Assembly: GCF_903944925.1 (NCBI RefSeq)
Contig: NZ_CAJATU010000123.1
Span: forward strand, 124,001-188,000
Length of the DNA: 64,000 nucleotides
Origin: an uncultured Rhodopila sp.
GTDB lineage: Bacteria > Pseudomonadota > Alphaproteobacteria > Acetobacterales > Acetobacteraceae
Direction: 5' to 3'
Shown: piece after piece, positions 40,675-52,565 of the stretch
Numbering within the stretch: position 1 is the first letter of the stretch
How the letters are laid out: the number at the start of each line of letters is the position of its first letter
Position numbers and translations under genes: made by a program
The notes under the pieces: model-generated
Databases searched by the model: none
The model's input: the letters and a program-made list of their open reading frames with translations, nothing else
What the model was told of the DNA's origin: nothing

Positions 40675-42228
40675 ATGACGCGCACCTCCAAAATTGCCAG
40701 CCTGTCGCTGCTGGCCGGCGGCATCGCCGCCGGTTTCGGCACCTCGGCCTACGCTTCGGATTTCTCTTTCGACCCGAACGCTATCATCGTCAGCGAAAGC
40801 ACGTTCGTGCCGAATGTCGGCGAGGCGAATGCTCTGACCGTTGGCTCGCCAATCATCGTGGACGGGACCGCGGAGGCCGGAACAACCGGGAACGCGACCG
40901 CGACCGACGCCAATCTGAGCGTATTCACGAACTCCAGCGTCGATGGCAATTTCGGCATCACCGCGCCGCTGACGCTGATCCAGATCAACCCGACCACTGG
41001 GGCCCAGGTCGCCCCGTCGCTGACGCTCCCGCCATCGCAGATCGTGACCAGTTTCTCGTCCAAGTCCGAGGGGTCGATCTATCTCTCACAGAACGGCCAG
41101 AGTCTGACCGTCGCCGGCTACAACGTATCGGACGGCCGCAACGCTGTCGGCGCCCTGGACGTCTCGAACGCCAGCACCTCCGCCGCCAACGGCAACCCGA
41201 GCGGCTCGGGCAACTCCAACGGCATCGCCAACCGCACCGTCGCGCAGATTGCCACCGACGGGACGGTCTCCACCACGAACTTCAACGCCTACAGCGGCAA
41301 CAACCCGCGCGGCGCGATCCTCGCCAACGGCACCTATTATACGGTTGGCAACGGCAACGCCGGCAACACCGGTGTCGAGGCGCTGACGCCGGGCAACAGC
41401 GCGACGCAAACCACCACGGCGAACAACTCCACCCAAATCGGCAATTATAGCGTCACCCAGCAGGGCTACGCGGCGGACAAGCCGATCAAGGACAACAACT
41501 TCCGCGGCGAGACGATCTTCAACAACACGCTGTATGTGACCAAAGGCAGCGGCAGCAACGGCATCGACACCGTCTACCAGGTCGGCGCCAGCGGTGCGCT
41601 CGCGAACGGTGCAAACCTGCCGGCCAATGCGCCGATAACGATTCTGCCCGGTCTCCCGACCGGGCTGGCAAAGCCCGGTGCGGACTACACGCCGTTCGGC
41701 CTGTTCTTTGCGAACAGCACGACGCTGTATGTCGCCGACGAGGGCACCGGCGACGCGGCCGATGTCGGCCTCGGCAGCCACGCCGGCCTCGAGAAATGGA
41801 GCCTCGTCGGCGGCACCTGGCAACTGGACTACACATTGCAGACCGGCCTGGTCGGGATGACCCAGACCTACGATGCCGCGAATGGCGACGGCCTGATCGG
41901 CACGGTCACGGAAGAAGGCCTGCGCGACATCACCGGCGTGGTCAACGCGGACGGCACCGTGACGATCTACGGCGTCACCTCCACCACCGACAATATGCCC
42001 AAAATGGACAATGGGGCCGATCCCAACCAGTTGGTGTCGATCACCGATGTGCTGGGCGATACCAGCGGCACCCAGGTGACCGGAGAGGACTTCAACACCT
42101 TGATCCAGGCGACACCCGGCACGGTGATCCGTGGCGTATCCGGCGCGCCGGTGCCGGAGCCTGCTTCATTCGCCCTGCTGGCCGCCGGCCTGGCCGGTCT
42201 AGGGTACGTCCGCCGCCGCCGCGGCTGA
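40675..42228 (+). CDS. Large PEP-CTERM secreted protein
   Basis: The 517-residue protein has a signal peptide (KIASLSLLAGGIAAGFGTSAYA) and a long body rich in Asn, Gly, Thr and Ser. It shows several strand-turn motifs of the kind found in beta-propellers (GSIYLSQNGQSLTVAGYN, GETIFNNTLYVTKGSGSNGI, TPFGLFFANSTTLYVADEG). It ends with a textbook PEP-CTERM signal: VPEPASFALLAAGLAGLGYV and then RRRRG. It should be sorted to the surface by an exosortase, which is not in this window. No enzyme motif was recognised. It is divergent from rplK, with its own AT-rich promoter region, and a hairpin follows at 42245. Confidence 0.85.
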   Translation: MTRTSKIASLSLLAGGIAAGFGTSAYASDFSFDPNAIIVSESTFVPNVGEANALTVGSPIIVDGTAEAGTTGNATATDANLSVFTNSSVDGNFGITAPLTLIQINPTTGAQVAPSLTLPPSQIVTSFSSKSEGSIYLSQNGQSLTVAGYNVSDGRNAVGALDVSNASTSAANGNPSGSGNSNGIANRTVAQIATDGTVSTTNFNAYSGNNPRGAILANGTYYTVGNGNAGNTGVEALTPGNSATQTTTANNSTQIGNYSVTQQGYAADKPIKDNNFRGETIFNNTLYVTKGSGSNGIDTVYQVGASGALANGANLPANAPITILPGLPTGLAKPGADYTPFGLFFANSTTLYVADEGTGDAADVGLGSHAGLEKWSLVGGTWQLDYTLQTGLVGMTQTYDAANGDGLIGTVTEEGLRDITGVVNADGTVTIYGVTSTTDNMPKMDNGADPNQLVSITDVLGDTSGTQVTGEDFNTLIQATPGTVIRGVSGAPVPEPASFALLAAGLAGLGYVRRRRG

Positions 42229-42244
42229 CGCGCTTCCGCTTGTC

Positions 42245-42275
42245 GTCATGGTCCGGTGCGGCTCCGGGCCATGAC
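42245..42275 (+). terminator. Hairpin after the PEP-CTERM gene
   Basis: GTCATGGTCCGG (42245-42256) pairs with CCGGGCCATGAC (42264-42275), one wobble, 7-nt loop, 16 nt after the stop. There is no T tract, so it may be a weak terminator. Its GTCATGG...CCATGAC ends resemble the dispersed palindromic elements. Confidence 0.45.
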
Positions 42276-42384
42276 AGCGTCCTTGCACATGCGGCCCGTG
42301 CAATTGGTGCAGTGCAGGATTGACGAACAACGCCGTCTGGCGATCATGGGAGCGCTATACTGGTTGCCATCGCGGACGCATTGC

Positions 42385-42852
42385 ATGATCTCATTCTCGA
42401 CTCGCATTTTTCTGGGCTGCGTCGCTGGCGCCATTGCCGTCTTGACGTTCCACCAGACCGCCCTGCAAATCTTCTTCTGGCTGGGACTGGCGCCGCAGGC
42501 GGCATTCCGGATCGCCCAGGTGCCTCCGTTCCATGCCCCCATGGTCGCCAGCATCACCTTTTGGGGTGCGGTGTATGGCGGCGTGTTCGGCTGGGCCGCG
42601 CCTCGCCTGAGAGGACCGTTGTGGGTCAACGGCCTGGCGGCCGGGCTGTGCGCCATGCTGCTATCCTGGTTCGTCGTCCGCCCGCTCGCCGGCAACCCGA
42701 TCGCATTCGGCTGGCAAACGCCCGCCATGCTGCAATCATTTGTGGCGTGTGAGCTTTGGGGTGCCGGGCTGGGCCTGATCCTGCCATTGATGCTGCCGCG
42801 CCGGCTGTGCGGAGAACGCAGCAGCCTGGATCAACATCGGCTTGCGGCCTGA
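42385..42852 (+). CDS. Hypothetical small membrane protein
   Basis: The 155-residue product has four hydrophobic segments: IFLGCVAGAIAVLTFHQTAL, MVASITFWGAVYGGVFGWAA, LWVNGLAAGLCAMLLSWFVV, and ELWGAGLGLILPLML. A conserved-looking loop lies between helices 1 and 2 (PPFHAPM). It ends with a short basic cytoplasmic tail. The ATG at 42385 was preferred over the longer open frame because hydrophobic helix 1 begins right after it. It is similar in layout to small uncharacterised integral membrane proteins of Alphaproteobacteria. No function can be assigned, and no operon partner is obvious. Confidence 0.6.
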   Translation: MISFSTRIFLGCVAGAIAVLTFHQTALQIFFWLGLAPQAAFRIAQVPPFHAPMVASITFWGAVYGGVFGWAAPRLRGPLWVNGLAAGLCAMLLSWFVVRPLAGNPIAFGWQTPAMLQSFVACELWGAGLGLILPLMLPRRLCGERSSLDQHRLAA

Positions 42853-42917
42853 TACCGGAACGGAGTGTATTCCGCCGCGCGGTGCCAGCCGCGATGATCA
42901 AAGGAATTACACTCAAA

Positions 42918-43709
42918 ATGCTAAACCGGCGTTCGGCCCTGATGCGGGCAGCAACGATTGCGCTGCTGAGCCTGTCTCTCCTGATACCGCTTGCGGCCGA
43001 AGCCGCGACGATCATGGCGGCGACGCCCATCGGCCGGACCGATCTGCCGTGGTGGCGGGCGCGGCATGAGGCCAAGCTGAAGGAGCTTGCTCAGACCAAG
43101 CCTGACCTGATCTTCCTGGGCGATTCGATCACCCAGAACTGGGAAAAATTCGGTCCGCCCGGCTGGCAGGACTTCGCGCCGGAATGGAAGCGCTTCTATG
43201 GCGACCGCAACGCGATCAATCTCGGCTTCACCGGCGACACCACGGCCAGCCTGCTATGGCGCATCCGCAACGGGGAGGTCGACCATATCGCTCCGAAAGC
43301 CGCCGTGATCCTGATTGGCGCCAATAACCTGGGCAGGGTCCATTGGTCCGCCGAGGATACCGTCACCGGCATCAACGCCATCATCGACGAGCTCCGCAAG
43401 CGCCTGCCGGACACCAAGCTCCTGCTGCTGGCGGTGTTGCCGTCGGAGCGCTCGGCCTGGGCAACGGAGACGACGGCGCAGATCAACCAGATGCTGGCGG
43501 CGAAGTATCGCGGTTCGGCCGACGTGTCATACCTCGACCTCGGGGCGATGTTCATGCGCAAGGGCGTGCTGAACCGCGACCTGTATTACGATCCCAAGCT
43601 GACGCCCGCAGATCCTCCGCTGCATCCGACCGCTCAGGGGATGGCTATGATGGCCAAGGCGATGGAGCCTCTCCTCGCCACGATGCTCAACGATCGGCCG
43701 CATTCATAG
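42918..43709 (+). CDS. Secreted SGNH/GDSL-family hydrolase
   Basis: The 263-residue protein has a signal peptide (RAATIALLSLSLLIPLAAEAA) and the SGNH blocks: Ser70 in IFLGDSITQNWEKFG (block I), Gly in NLGFTGDTTASLLWR (block II), Asn in VILIGANNLG (block III), and the Asp/His pair in PADPPLHPTAQGM (block V). It resembles platelet-activating-factor acetylhydrolase-like esterases that remove acyl groups from lipids or polysaccharides. It is exported. The ATG at 42918 has AAGGA 12 nt upstream; an in-frame ATG at 42894 has none. It lies 65 nt after the membrane protein gene. Confidence 0.88.
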   Translation: MLNRRSALMRAATIALLSLSLLIPLAAEAATIMAATPIGRTDLPWWRARHEAKLKELAQTKPDLIFLGDSITQNWEKFGPPGWQDFAPEWKRFYGDRNAINLGFTGDTTASLLWRIRNGEVDHIAPKAAVILIGANNLGRVHWSAEDTVTGINAIIDELRKRLPDTKLLLLAVLPSERSAWATETTAQINQMLAAKYRGSADVSYLDLGAMFMRKGVLNRDLYYDPKLTPADPPLHPTAQGMAMMAKAMEPLLATMLNDRPHS

Positions 43710-43744
43710 GTATGTGGCTGATCTGTACCTAGGGAGGTATGGCG

Positions 43745-44050
43745 ATGCCGAAGGGCTATTGGATTGCGCGGCTGGATGTAACCGATCCGGTGGGGTTCAG
43801 GGAGTACGTGGCAGCCAACGGCGCCGCCTTCAGTCGGTTCGGGGCGCGATTCATCGTCCGCGGCGGCCGGTTCGAGGCGGTGGAGGGAACCGCCCGTTCA
43901 CGCAATATCGTGCTTGAGTTCAAGGACTACGAGACCGCCGTCGCGTGCTATCACTCGCCCGAATACGCGGCGGCCCTCGCTTTGCGGCAGGGCCGGGCGG
44001 AGGCGGAAGTCGTGATCATCGAGGGTTATGACGGACCACAGCCGGGGTAG
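43745..44050 (+). CDS. DUF1330 family protein
   Basis: The 101-residue protein matches the small ferredoxin-like-fold DUF1330 family: MPKGYWIARLDVTDPVGFREYVAANGAAF at the start, RFIVRGGRFEAVEG in the middle, RNIVLEFKDYETAVACYHSPEYAAALALR near the end. The family is common in Proteobacteria and has no settled function. AGGGAGG lies 8 nt before the ATG at 43745; an ATG 6 nt upstream is too close to it. It follows the SGNH hydrolase gene after 35 nt and may share its transcript. Confidence 0.9.
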   Translation: MPKGYWIARLDVTDPVGFREYVAANGAAFSRFGARFIVRGGRFEAVEGTARSRNIVLEFKDYETAVACYHSPEYAAALALRQGRAEAEVVIIEGYDGPQPG

Positions 44051-44133
44051 GATGGGGTTCCCGGCAGCATGCCGGCGGTTTGTCTCCTTTGGGGGTAAAC
44101 GCTATGATTTTGCCGCTACGCGGAGAAAGCCAG

Positions 44134-44691
44134 ATGGGGACGGTCACCCGGGTCGCCGTCACAGTGACGTTCCTGAGAATGGACCAGGCGCCGCGCGAGC
44201 CCGCGCCGGCCTTGCCGCACGCGATGCAGCTTGTCCGGGTGGAGACCCCCACCGTCGGGTTCTACCGTTACCTGTACAACACCGTGGGCAATAGCTACGT
44301 CTGGTGGCTGCGGCGCACGACCACGGACGAGGAGCTGGCCGCCCTGCTGCGGCATCGCGCGGTTGCTCTGTTCGTCCTGTATGCAAAAGGGGAGCCTGCC
44401 GGGTTCTTCGAACTGGATGCGCGAGCTTGGCCGGACATCAACCTGAGCTATTTCGGGCTCATGCCGCACGCGATCGGGAAGGGCGTCGGCTTTGCGTTTC
44501 TGCGCCGGGCGGTCGATGAGGTCTGGCGCGCCGGGGCCAAGGGCATGACGGTAAACACCTGCACCGCGGACCACCCGCGCGCCCTGCCGACATACGGGCG
44601 GGCAGGATTCTACATCGTCCGGCAGGCGCGTGAGGTCTGGAATGTCCCCAACAACCTGAACATGCCGATCCCGGCCGGCTTGAAGATCTGA
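44134..44691 (+). CDS. GNAT family N-acetyltransferase
   Basis: The 185-residue protein has the GNAT acetyl-CoA site in HAIGKGVGFAFLRRAVDEVW (motif A, about residues 110-130). It is preceded by the beta-bulge strand INLSYFGLMP and followed by AKGMTVNTCTADHPRALPTYGRAGFYIVRQ (motif B, Tyr near the end of the helix). The N-terminal half has PTVGFYRYLYNTVGNSYVWWLRR, a pattern seen in one bacterial subgroup of uncharacterised GNATs. The ATG at 44134 has CGGAGA upstream and is preferred to upstream in-frame ATGs. The substrate is unknown. The gene is convergent with ligA. Confidence 0.88.
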   Translation: MGTVTRVAVTVTFLRMDQAPREPAPALPHAMQLVRVETPTVGFYRYLYNTVGNSYVWWLRRTTTDEELAALLRHRAVALFVLYAKGEPAGFFELDARAWPDINLSYFGLMPHAIGKGVGFAFLRRAVDEVWRAGAKGMTVNTCTADHPRALPTYGRAGFYIVRQAREVWNVPNNLNMPIPAGLKI

Positions 44692-44846
44692 AGGACCGTC
44701 ATCGCGGGCGGAAACGCCCCATCGTCAGGGCGGGCGTAGGCCCGCCATTCATTCGCGCGCAAACGGCGCGGCAGCCGGCCGCCGTCGGCATAGCGCGATG
44801 CCCGCGCCCGAAAGTCAGCGCCGGGATAGCGTCCCGCGCGAGGGCG

Positions 44847-48756
<3,910 letters not shown>

Positions 48757-48771
48757 GAAGCGGGATTACGC

Positions 48772-49617
48772 TCAGAACACCGCATGCCACGTGCGGTAGA
48801 AGAAGCCGGGACCGGAGTCTCCGGGCGGGGCCTTGCCGTCGGGACGTGCCACACCATCGGCCAGAAGTTGGTTGTAGCTGTCGTCATACCAGACGCTGCC
48901 TGGATAATTGTAACCCAGCACCGCGGCGGTTTTCCGCGCCTGGTCCTTCAGGCCGAGCACGAGATAGATCTCGGTCAGCCGGTGCAGCGCCTCCGGGACG
49001 TGGTTGGTGGTCTGGAAATCGTCCACCACCCGCTGGAAACGCCCGATGGCGGCCTCATACAGATGCTGCTTCTGGTAGAAGCGGCCGATTTCCATCTCCT
49101 TGCCGGCGAGATGGTCGACGCACAGATCGATCTTCAGCTTGGCGTCGCGGGCGTAGGTGCTGTCGGGGAAGCGGGTCGTGACCTCCCGCAATGCGGCCAT
49201 CGCCTGCTCGGTGCCCTTCTGGTCGCGCTGGATGTCGGCGATCTGTTCATAATAGCAGAGCGCGCGAAGATAATAGGCATAGGCGATGTCGCGATGCGCC
49301 GGATGCAACTGGATGAACCGGTCCAGCGTGCCGATGGCATCCGTGTATTTATTCTGCAGGTATAGCGAGTAACCCGACATCAACTGGGCATTCACCGCCC
49401 AACTGGAATACGGGTAATTTTGCTCTATCGCGGTGAACTGATCCCCGGCGGTGCTGAAGCGCCGCGCATTCAATGCATCGACGCCGTTGTTGTAAAGCTC
49501 CTCCACCGAACCGACGGAGGCTTTCTTGGCATTGTCGTCGCTGCTGCCGCATGCGGACAGCAGTGGCACAACAGCCAACGCACAAAGAGCGATAACGCGT
49601 GTCGCGCGGAGAGGCAT
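48772..49617 (-). CDS. bamD: Outer membrane assembly lipoprotein BamD
   Basis: The 281-residue protein has a lipoprotein signal (RVIALCALAVVPLLSAC, lipobox Cys) and then five TPR-like repeats typical of BamD/ComL: VEELYNNGVDALNARRFSTAGDQFTAIEQNYPYSSWAVNAQLMSGYSLYLQ at the start, then PAHRDIAYAYYLRALCYYEQI with the conserved proline and Tyr/Ala spacing. It anchors the BAM complex that inserts outer-membrane proteins. The ATG at 49617 places the signal peptide properly; an ATG 18 nt upstream lies directly on a GGAG and is less likely. It lies between lpxC and recN, the standard alphaproteobacterial order. Confidence 0.95.
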   Translation of the reverse strand: MPLRATRVIALCALAVVPLLSACGSSDDNAKKASVGSVEELYNNGVDALNARRFSTAGDQFTAIEQNYPYSSWAVNAQLMSGYSLYLQNKYTDAIGTLDRFIQLHPAHRDIAYAYYLRALCYYEQIADIQRDQKGTEQAMAALREVTTRFPDSTYARDAKLKIDLCVDHLAGKEMEIGRFYQKQHLYEAAIGRFQRVVDDFQTTNHVPEALHRLTEIYLVLGLKDQARKTAAVLGYNYPGSVWYDDSYNQLLADGVARPDGKAPPGDSGPGFFYRTWHAVF

Positions 49618-49698
49618 GGGGCAACTCTTGATCATCTCCGCCTCTATATCACCGGACTCGACCGCGAATACAGGGGCAGGAAGAGATATCGAGTCCGC

Positions 49699-50646
49699 TT
49701 ATGCCGCGGCGACGAGCGGGTCCGTGCTGACCATCCGCCACGCGTCGGCATCCGCGAACAACGCGCGCAACAGGCGGTTGTTCAACTCATGGCCGGTACG
49801 GTGGGCAACGAACCGGGCGTGCAGCGGGCCGCCCGCGAGTGCGAGGTCGCCGACGGCATCGAGCATCTTGTGGTTGGCGAACTCGCTTTCCATGCGCAGT
49901 CCGCCGACATTGAGGATTTCCGCGCCATCGACGACGATCGCGTTCTCCAGGCTGCCGCCGAGGGCCAGGCCGGCGGCACGAAGCTGCTCGACCTCCTCGG
50001 CCTGCGCGAAGGTACGGGCGGCGGCGATCTGGTGGCGGAAGCTTTGCGGGGTCAGCCGCAGCGAGCAGGACTGCCGGCCGATGGCCAATGCGGCGAAGTC
50101 GATCGACAGATCCATCTCCAGCACCGGCTGGGCGGAGCGTGCGGACGGCCCGAGCGGGCGCAGTTCGGCCCAGGCGGCGCCTGCGCTGACGCGGATGGTC
50201 TCGCGGACTTCGATCACCTGGCGCGGCGCGTCCTGTTCGGCGATGCCGGCGCAATCGATCAGGAACAGGAAGGGTGCCGACGAACCGTCGAGTATCGGAA
50301 TTTCCGGCCCGTCGACCTCGATCAGGGCGTTGTCGATATTCATGCCGGAAAGCGCGGCCATGATGTGCTCGACCGTGCCGATCCGCGCCGACGGCATCGC
50401 CGGGTCTGCGAGCGAGGTGCACATGCGGGTGTCGGAAACGTTCTCAAACCGAGCGGCAACGTCGTGGCCCAGGTCGATGCGGCGGAAGACGATGCCATGA
50501 TCGGCCGGCGCCGGACGCAGGGTCAGGTTGACCCGCTTCCCGGAGTGGACGCCGATTCCGACGCAGCCGATCGCAGCTTTCAGTGTGCGTTGCCGCCACC
50601 CAAGCCCGTCCGAATGGTCAAAAATCACTCTGGCGAAGCCGTCCAT
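49699..50646 (-). CDS. lpxC: UDP-3-O-acyl-N-acetylglucosamine deacetylase LpxC
   Basis: The 315-residue protein has the LpxC zinc-site pattern: His in VEHIMAALSGM, and the second and third ligands in ANHKMLDAVGDLAL. It also has EVDGPEIPILDGSSAPF and the closing GHELNNRLLRALF segment carrying the catalytic His. It performs the committed step of lipid A synthesis in the cytoplasm. The bases 50647-50814 upstream have an inverted repeat that may be regulatory. In related bacteria ftsZ precedes lpxC; here the next gene upstream is an RraA-like gene instead, so the cell-division link is broken. Confidence 0.96.
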   Translation of the reverse strand: MDGFARVIFDHSDGLGWRQRTLKAAIGCVGIGVHSGKRVNLTLRPAPADHGIVFRRIDLGHDVAARFENVSDTRMCTSLADPAMPSARIGTVEHIMAALSGMNIDNALIEVDGPEIPILDGSSAPFLFLIDCAGIAEQDAPRQVIEVRETIRVSAGAAWAELRPLGPSARSAQPVLEMDLSIDFAALAIGRQSCSLRLTPQSFRHQIAAARTFAQAEEVEQLRAAGLALGGSLENAIVVDGAEILNVGGLRMESEFANHKMLDAVGDLALAGGPLHARFVAHRTGHELNNRLLRALFADADAWRMVSTDPLVAAA

Positions 50647-50743
50647 TCCATCGATTCCATCATGGCGGCAGCGAAATTGCCACTTGCCATGATGCTGGAT
50701 AACGCGTCCGGATGCTCCTGCCGAGTCAATGATTGTTGCCCCG

Positions 50744-50792
50744 TGTAACGCTGCAAGCCATTGCTCTTATTGCTTTTGATGCACTGCGTTAC
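50744..50792. promoter_or_regulatory. Inverted repeat upstream of lpxC
   Basis: GTAACGC (50744-50750) and GCGTTAC (50786-50792) form an inverted repeat with longer imperfect arms (tgtaacgctgca against tgcactgcgttaca) in an AT-richer spacer. On the minus strand a TTGCAG/ATCATT pair with 17-nt spacing starts in the same place, so the site could be an operator for lpxC. It is a weak signal. Confidence 0.35.
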
Positions 50793-50814
50793 ATGGTTTG
50801 TCACATCCCGCTTT

Positions 50815-51510
50815 TCAGTGGATTTCGCCGGATCGCCGCAGCGCTTCGCGCAATTTGGCCGGGGTGAAATCGGCGGCGTGGCAAACATCCAGGATCACCT
50901 TCTCCCGGCGTGAGACCAGGTCGATCGCCGCCGGCAGCTTGCGCACCGCGTCGGCCGGGATCACCACCGCGCCGTGGAAGTCGGCATGGATCACGTCATC
51001 GTGCGCCGCCTGCATCCCGAAGATGTTCACCGGCTTGCCGAAATCCACCATGTGCACATGGGCGTGGCTCGGCCCGATCCGCCCGCCGATCATCTGGTAG
51101 CCGGGCGCCCACATATCCAGGTCGCGGAACGACCCGTTGGTGACGCAGCCGATGGAGCCGAGCGCCTTGTGGATGGTGGACTGCACTTCCCCCCAATAGG
51201 CGCCGTAGCCGATGCGGCCGTCGATGTCCTGGATGACGGCGATCGTGGGAAAATCGACGCGTGCAACATAATCGTACCAGTCGGCTCGATCGGTCACCTT
51301 TGAACGCGGCGGCTCGGTCGAGCGGATCATGCCGACCCGCGCCACCCCGACGATCGGCTTGGCCTTGGGATCGATGCAGACCATCGGCTCAACCGTAAAG
51401 CCGATGGCGCGGCGCTCCGGCACCACGATCTCCAGCCCGTTGCAGATCGTCGGCGTGTCCCATTGCGCCAGGGTGTCGAGATCGGCCTGGGTGAAAGGGC
51501 GTTCGGCCAT
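50815..51510 (-). CDS. RraA-like family protein (possible HMG/CHA aldolase or dimethylmenaquinone methyltransferase-like)
   Basis: The 231-residue protein has the RraA/HMG-aldolase fold: TPTICNGLEIV at the N-terminus, GVARVGMIRS, TIAVIQDIDG, YWGEVQSTIHKALGSIGCVTNGSFRDLD (with the Gly-rich loop and the Arg-Asp pair used for metal and 2-oxoacid binding), and HADFHGAVVIPADAVRKLP. Family members cleave 4-hydroxy-4-methyl-2-oxoglutarate or oxaloacetate, or inhibit RNase E; sequence alone does not decide. GGAGAGG lies upstream of the ATG at 51510. It is divergent from the FAH-family gene, which acts on related dioxo acids, so the two may belong to one catabolic route. Confidence 0.8.
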   Translation of the reverse strand: MAERPFTQADLDTLAQWDTPTICNGLEIVVPERRAIGFTVEPMVCIDPKAKPIVGVARVGMIRSTEPPRSKVTDRADWYDYVARVDFPTIAVIQDIDGRIGYGAYWGEVQSTIHKALGSIGCVTNGSFRDLDMWAPGYQMIGGRIGPSHAHVHMVDFGKPVNIFGMQAAHDDVIHADFHGAVVIPADAVRKLPAAIDLVSRREKVILDVCHAADFTPAKLREALRRSGEIH

Positions 51511-51672
51511 GACGTTTTTCCTCTCCTGATCGGTATCGGAGCATACTCGCGCCAGGAGCCGGATTGCGGCAAGATGACGCTGCGGCCGAGGCAGCGGCAA
51601 TCACCGGTTCATTTCTGATGCAGTACCGGTTACCGTCGGTGCCACGACGCGTGGGCGGAAACAGGGAGGCAA

Positions 51673-52521
51673 ATGATGAAGCTGCTGCGCTACGGTCCTG
51701 CCGGTGCCGAAAAGCCGGGGATTTTCGCAAACGACGGCACGATCCGCTGCCTCAGCGGCATCGTGCGGGATATCGATGGATTCGCGCTTTCGGAAGCCTC
51801 CCTGAAGACCATCGCCGCGGTCGATACCGCCACGCTGCCGAAAGTCGAGGGTAACCCGCGTATCGGGGCCTGCGTGGTCCGGCCCGTGAACTACGTCTGT
51901 ATTGGCCTTAACTATGCGGACCATGCGGCCGAGACCGGCAACCCGATCCCGAAGGAGCCGATCTTTTTTCTCAAGTCGCTGAGCGCTTTCAACGGCCCGA
52001 ACGACGACGTGAAGCAGCCGCGCGGGGCGACGAAACTGGACTGGGAGGTCGAACTCGGCGTGGTTATCGGCAAGACGGCGCGCTATGTGCCCGAGCATCA
52101 GGCGCTGGATCATGTCGCCGGCTATTGCGTCTGCAACGACGTCAGCGAGCGCGAATACCAGTTGGAGCGCGGCGGCACGTGGGACAAAGGCAAGGGCTGC
52201 GACACATTCGGGCCGACGGGACCGTGGCTGGTGACAAAGGATGAGGTCAGCGATCCGCAGGACCTGCCCCTTTGGACCGAGGTCAACGGCAAGCGAATGC
52301 AGGACGGCTCCACCCAGACGATGATTTTCGGGGTGGCCAAGCTGGTCAGCTATGTCAGCCACTTCATCACCTTGCATGCCGGCGATGTGATCGCGACCGG
52401 AACACCGCCGGGCGTCGGCATGGGCCAGAAGCCGGAGCCGATTTTCCTGAAGGCCGGCGACGTGATTCGCCTGGGGATCGAAGGCCTCGGCATCCAAACC
52501 CAGAGGGTTGTACCGGCCTAG
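51673..52521 (+). CDS. Fumarylacetoacetate hydrolase family protein
   Basis: The 282-residue protein has the FAH-fold catalytic region: YVCIGLNYADHAAETGNPIPKEPIFFLK, DWEVELGVVIGKTAR with the metal-binding Glu residues, YCVCNDVSEREYQ with the Asp ligand, and TGPWLVTKDE, then GDVIATGTPPGVGMGQKPEP. Family enzymes are ureidoglycolate lyases, 2-hydroxyhepta-2,4-diene-1,7-dioate isomerases, or acylpyruvate hydrolases. GGGAGG precedes the ATG. Its divergent neighbour is the RraA-like gene, and it is followed 44 nt later by a membrane protein gene. Confidence 0.9.
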   Translation: MMKLLRYGPAGAEKPGIFANDGTIRCLSGIVRDIDGFALSEASLKTIAAVDTATLPKVEGNPRIGACVVRPVNYVCIGLNYADHAAETGNPIPKEPIFFLKSLSAFNGPNDDVKQPRGATKLDWEVELGVVIGKTARYVPEHQALDHVAGYCVCNDVSEREYQLERGGTWDKGKGCDTFGPTGPWLVTKDEVSDPQDLPLWTEVNGKRMQDGSTQTMIFGVAKLVSYVSHFITLHAGDVIATGTPPGVGMGQKPEPIFLKAGDVIRLGIEGLGIQTQRVVPA

Positions 52522-52565
52522 CCGGTGTCAGGCCGATCGGCTGCGCGCGAAATCCGACGCGCGCG

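Noticed and set aside
44729-44746. GGCGGGC/GCCCGCC hairpin between the convergent GNAT and ligA genes as terminator
   Set aside because: The stem is good but there is no T tract and the surrounding repeat-like sequence makes it more likely an intergenic repeat fragment; not strong enough to list.
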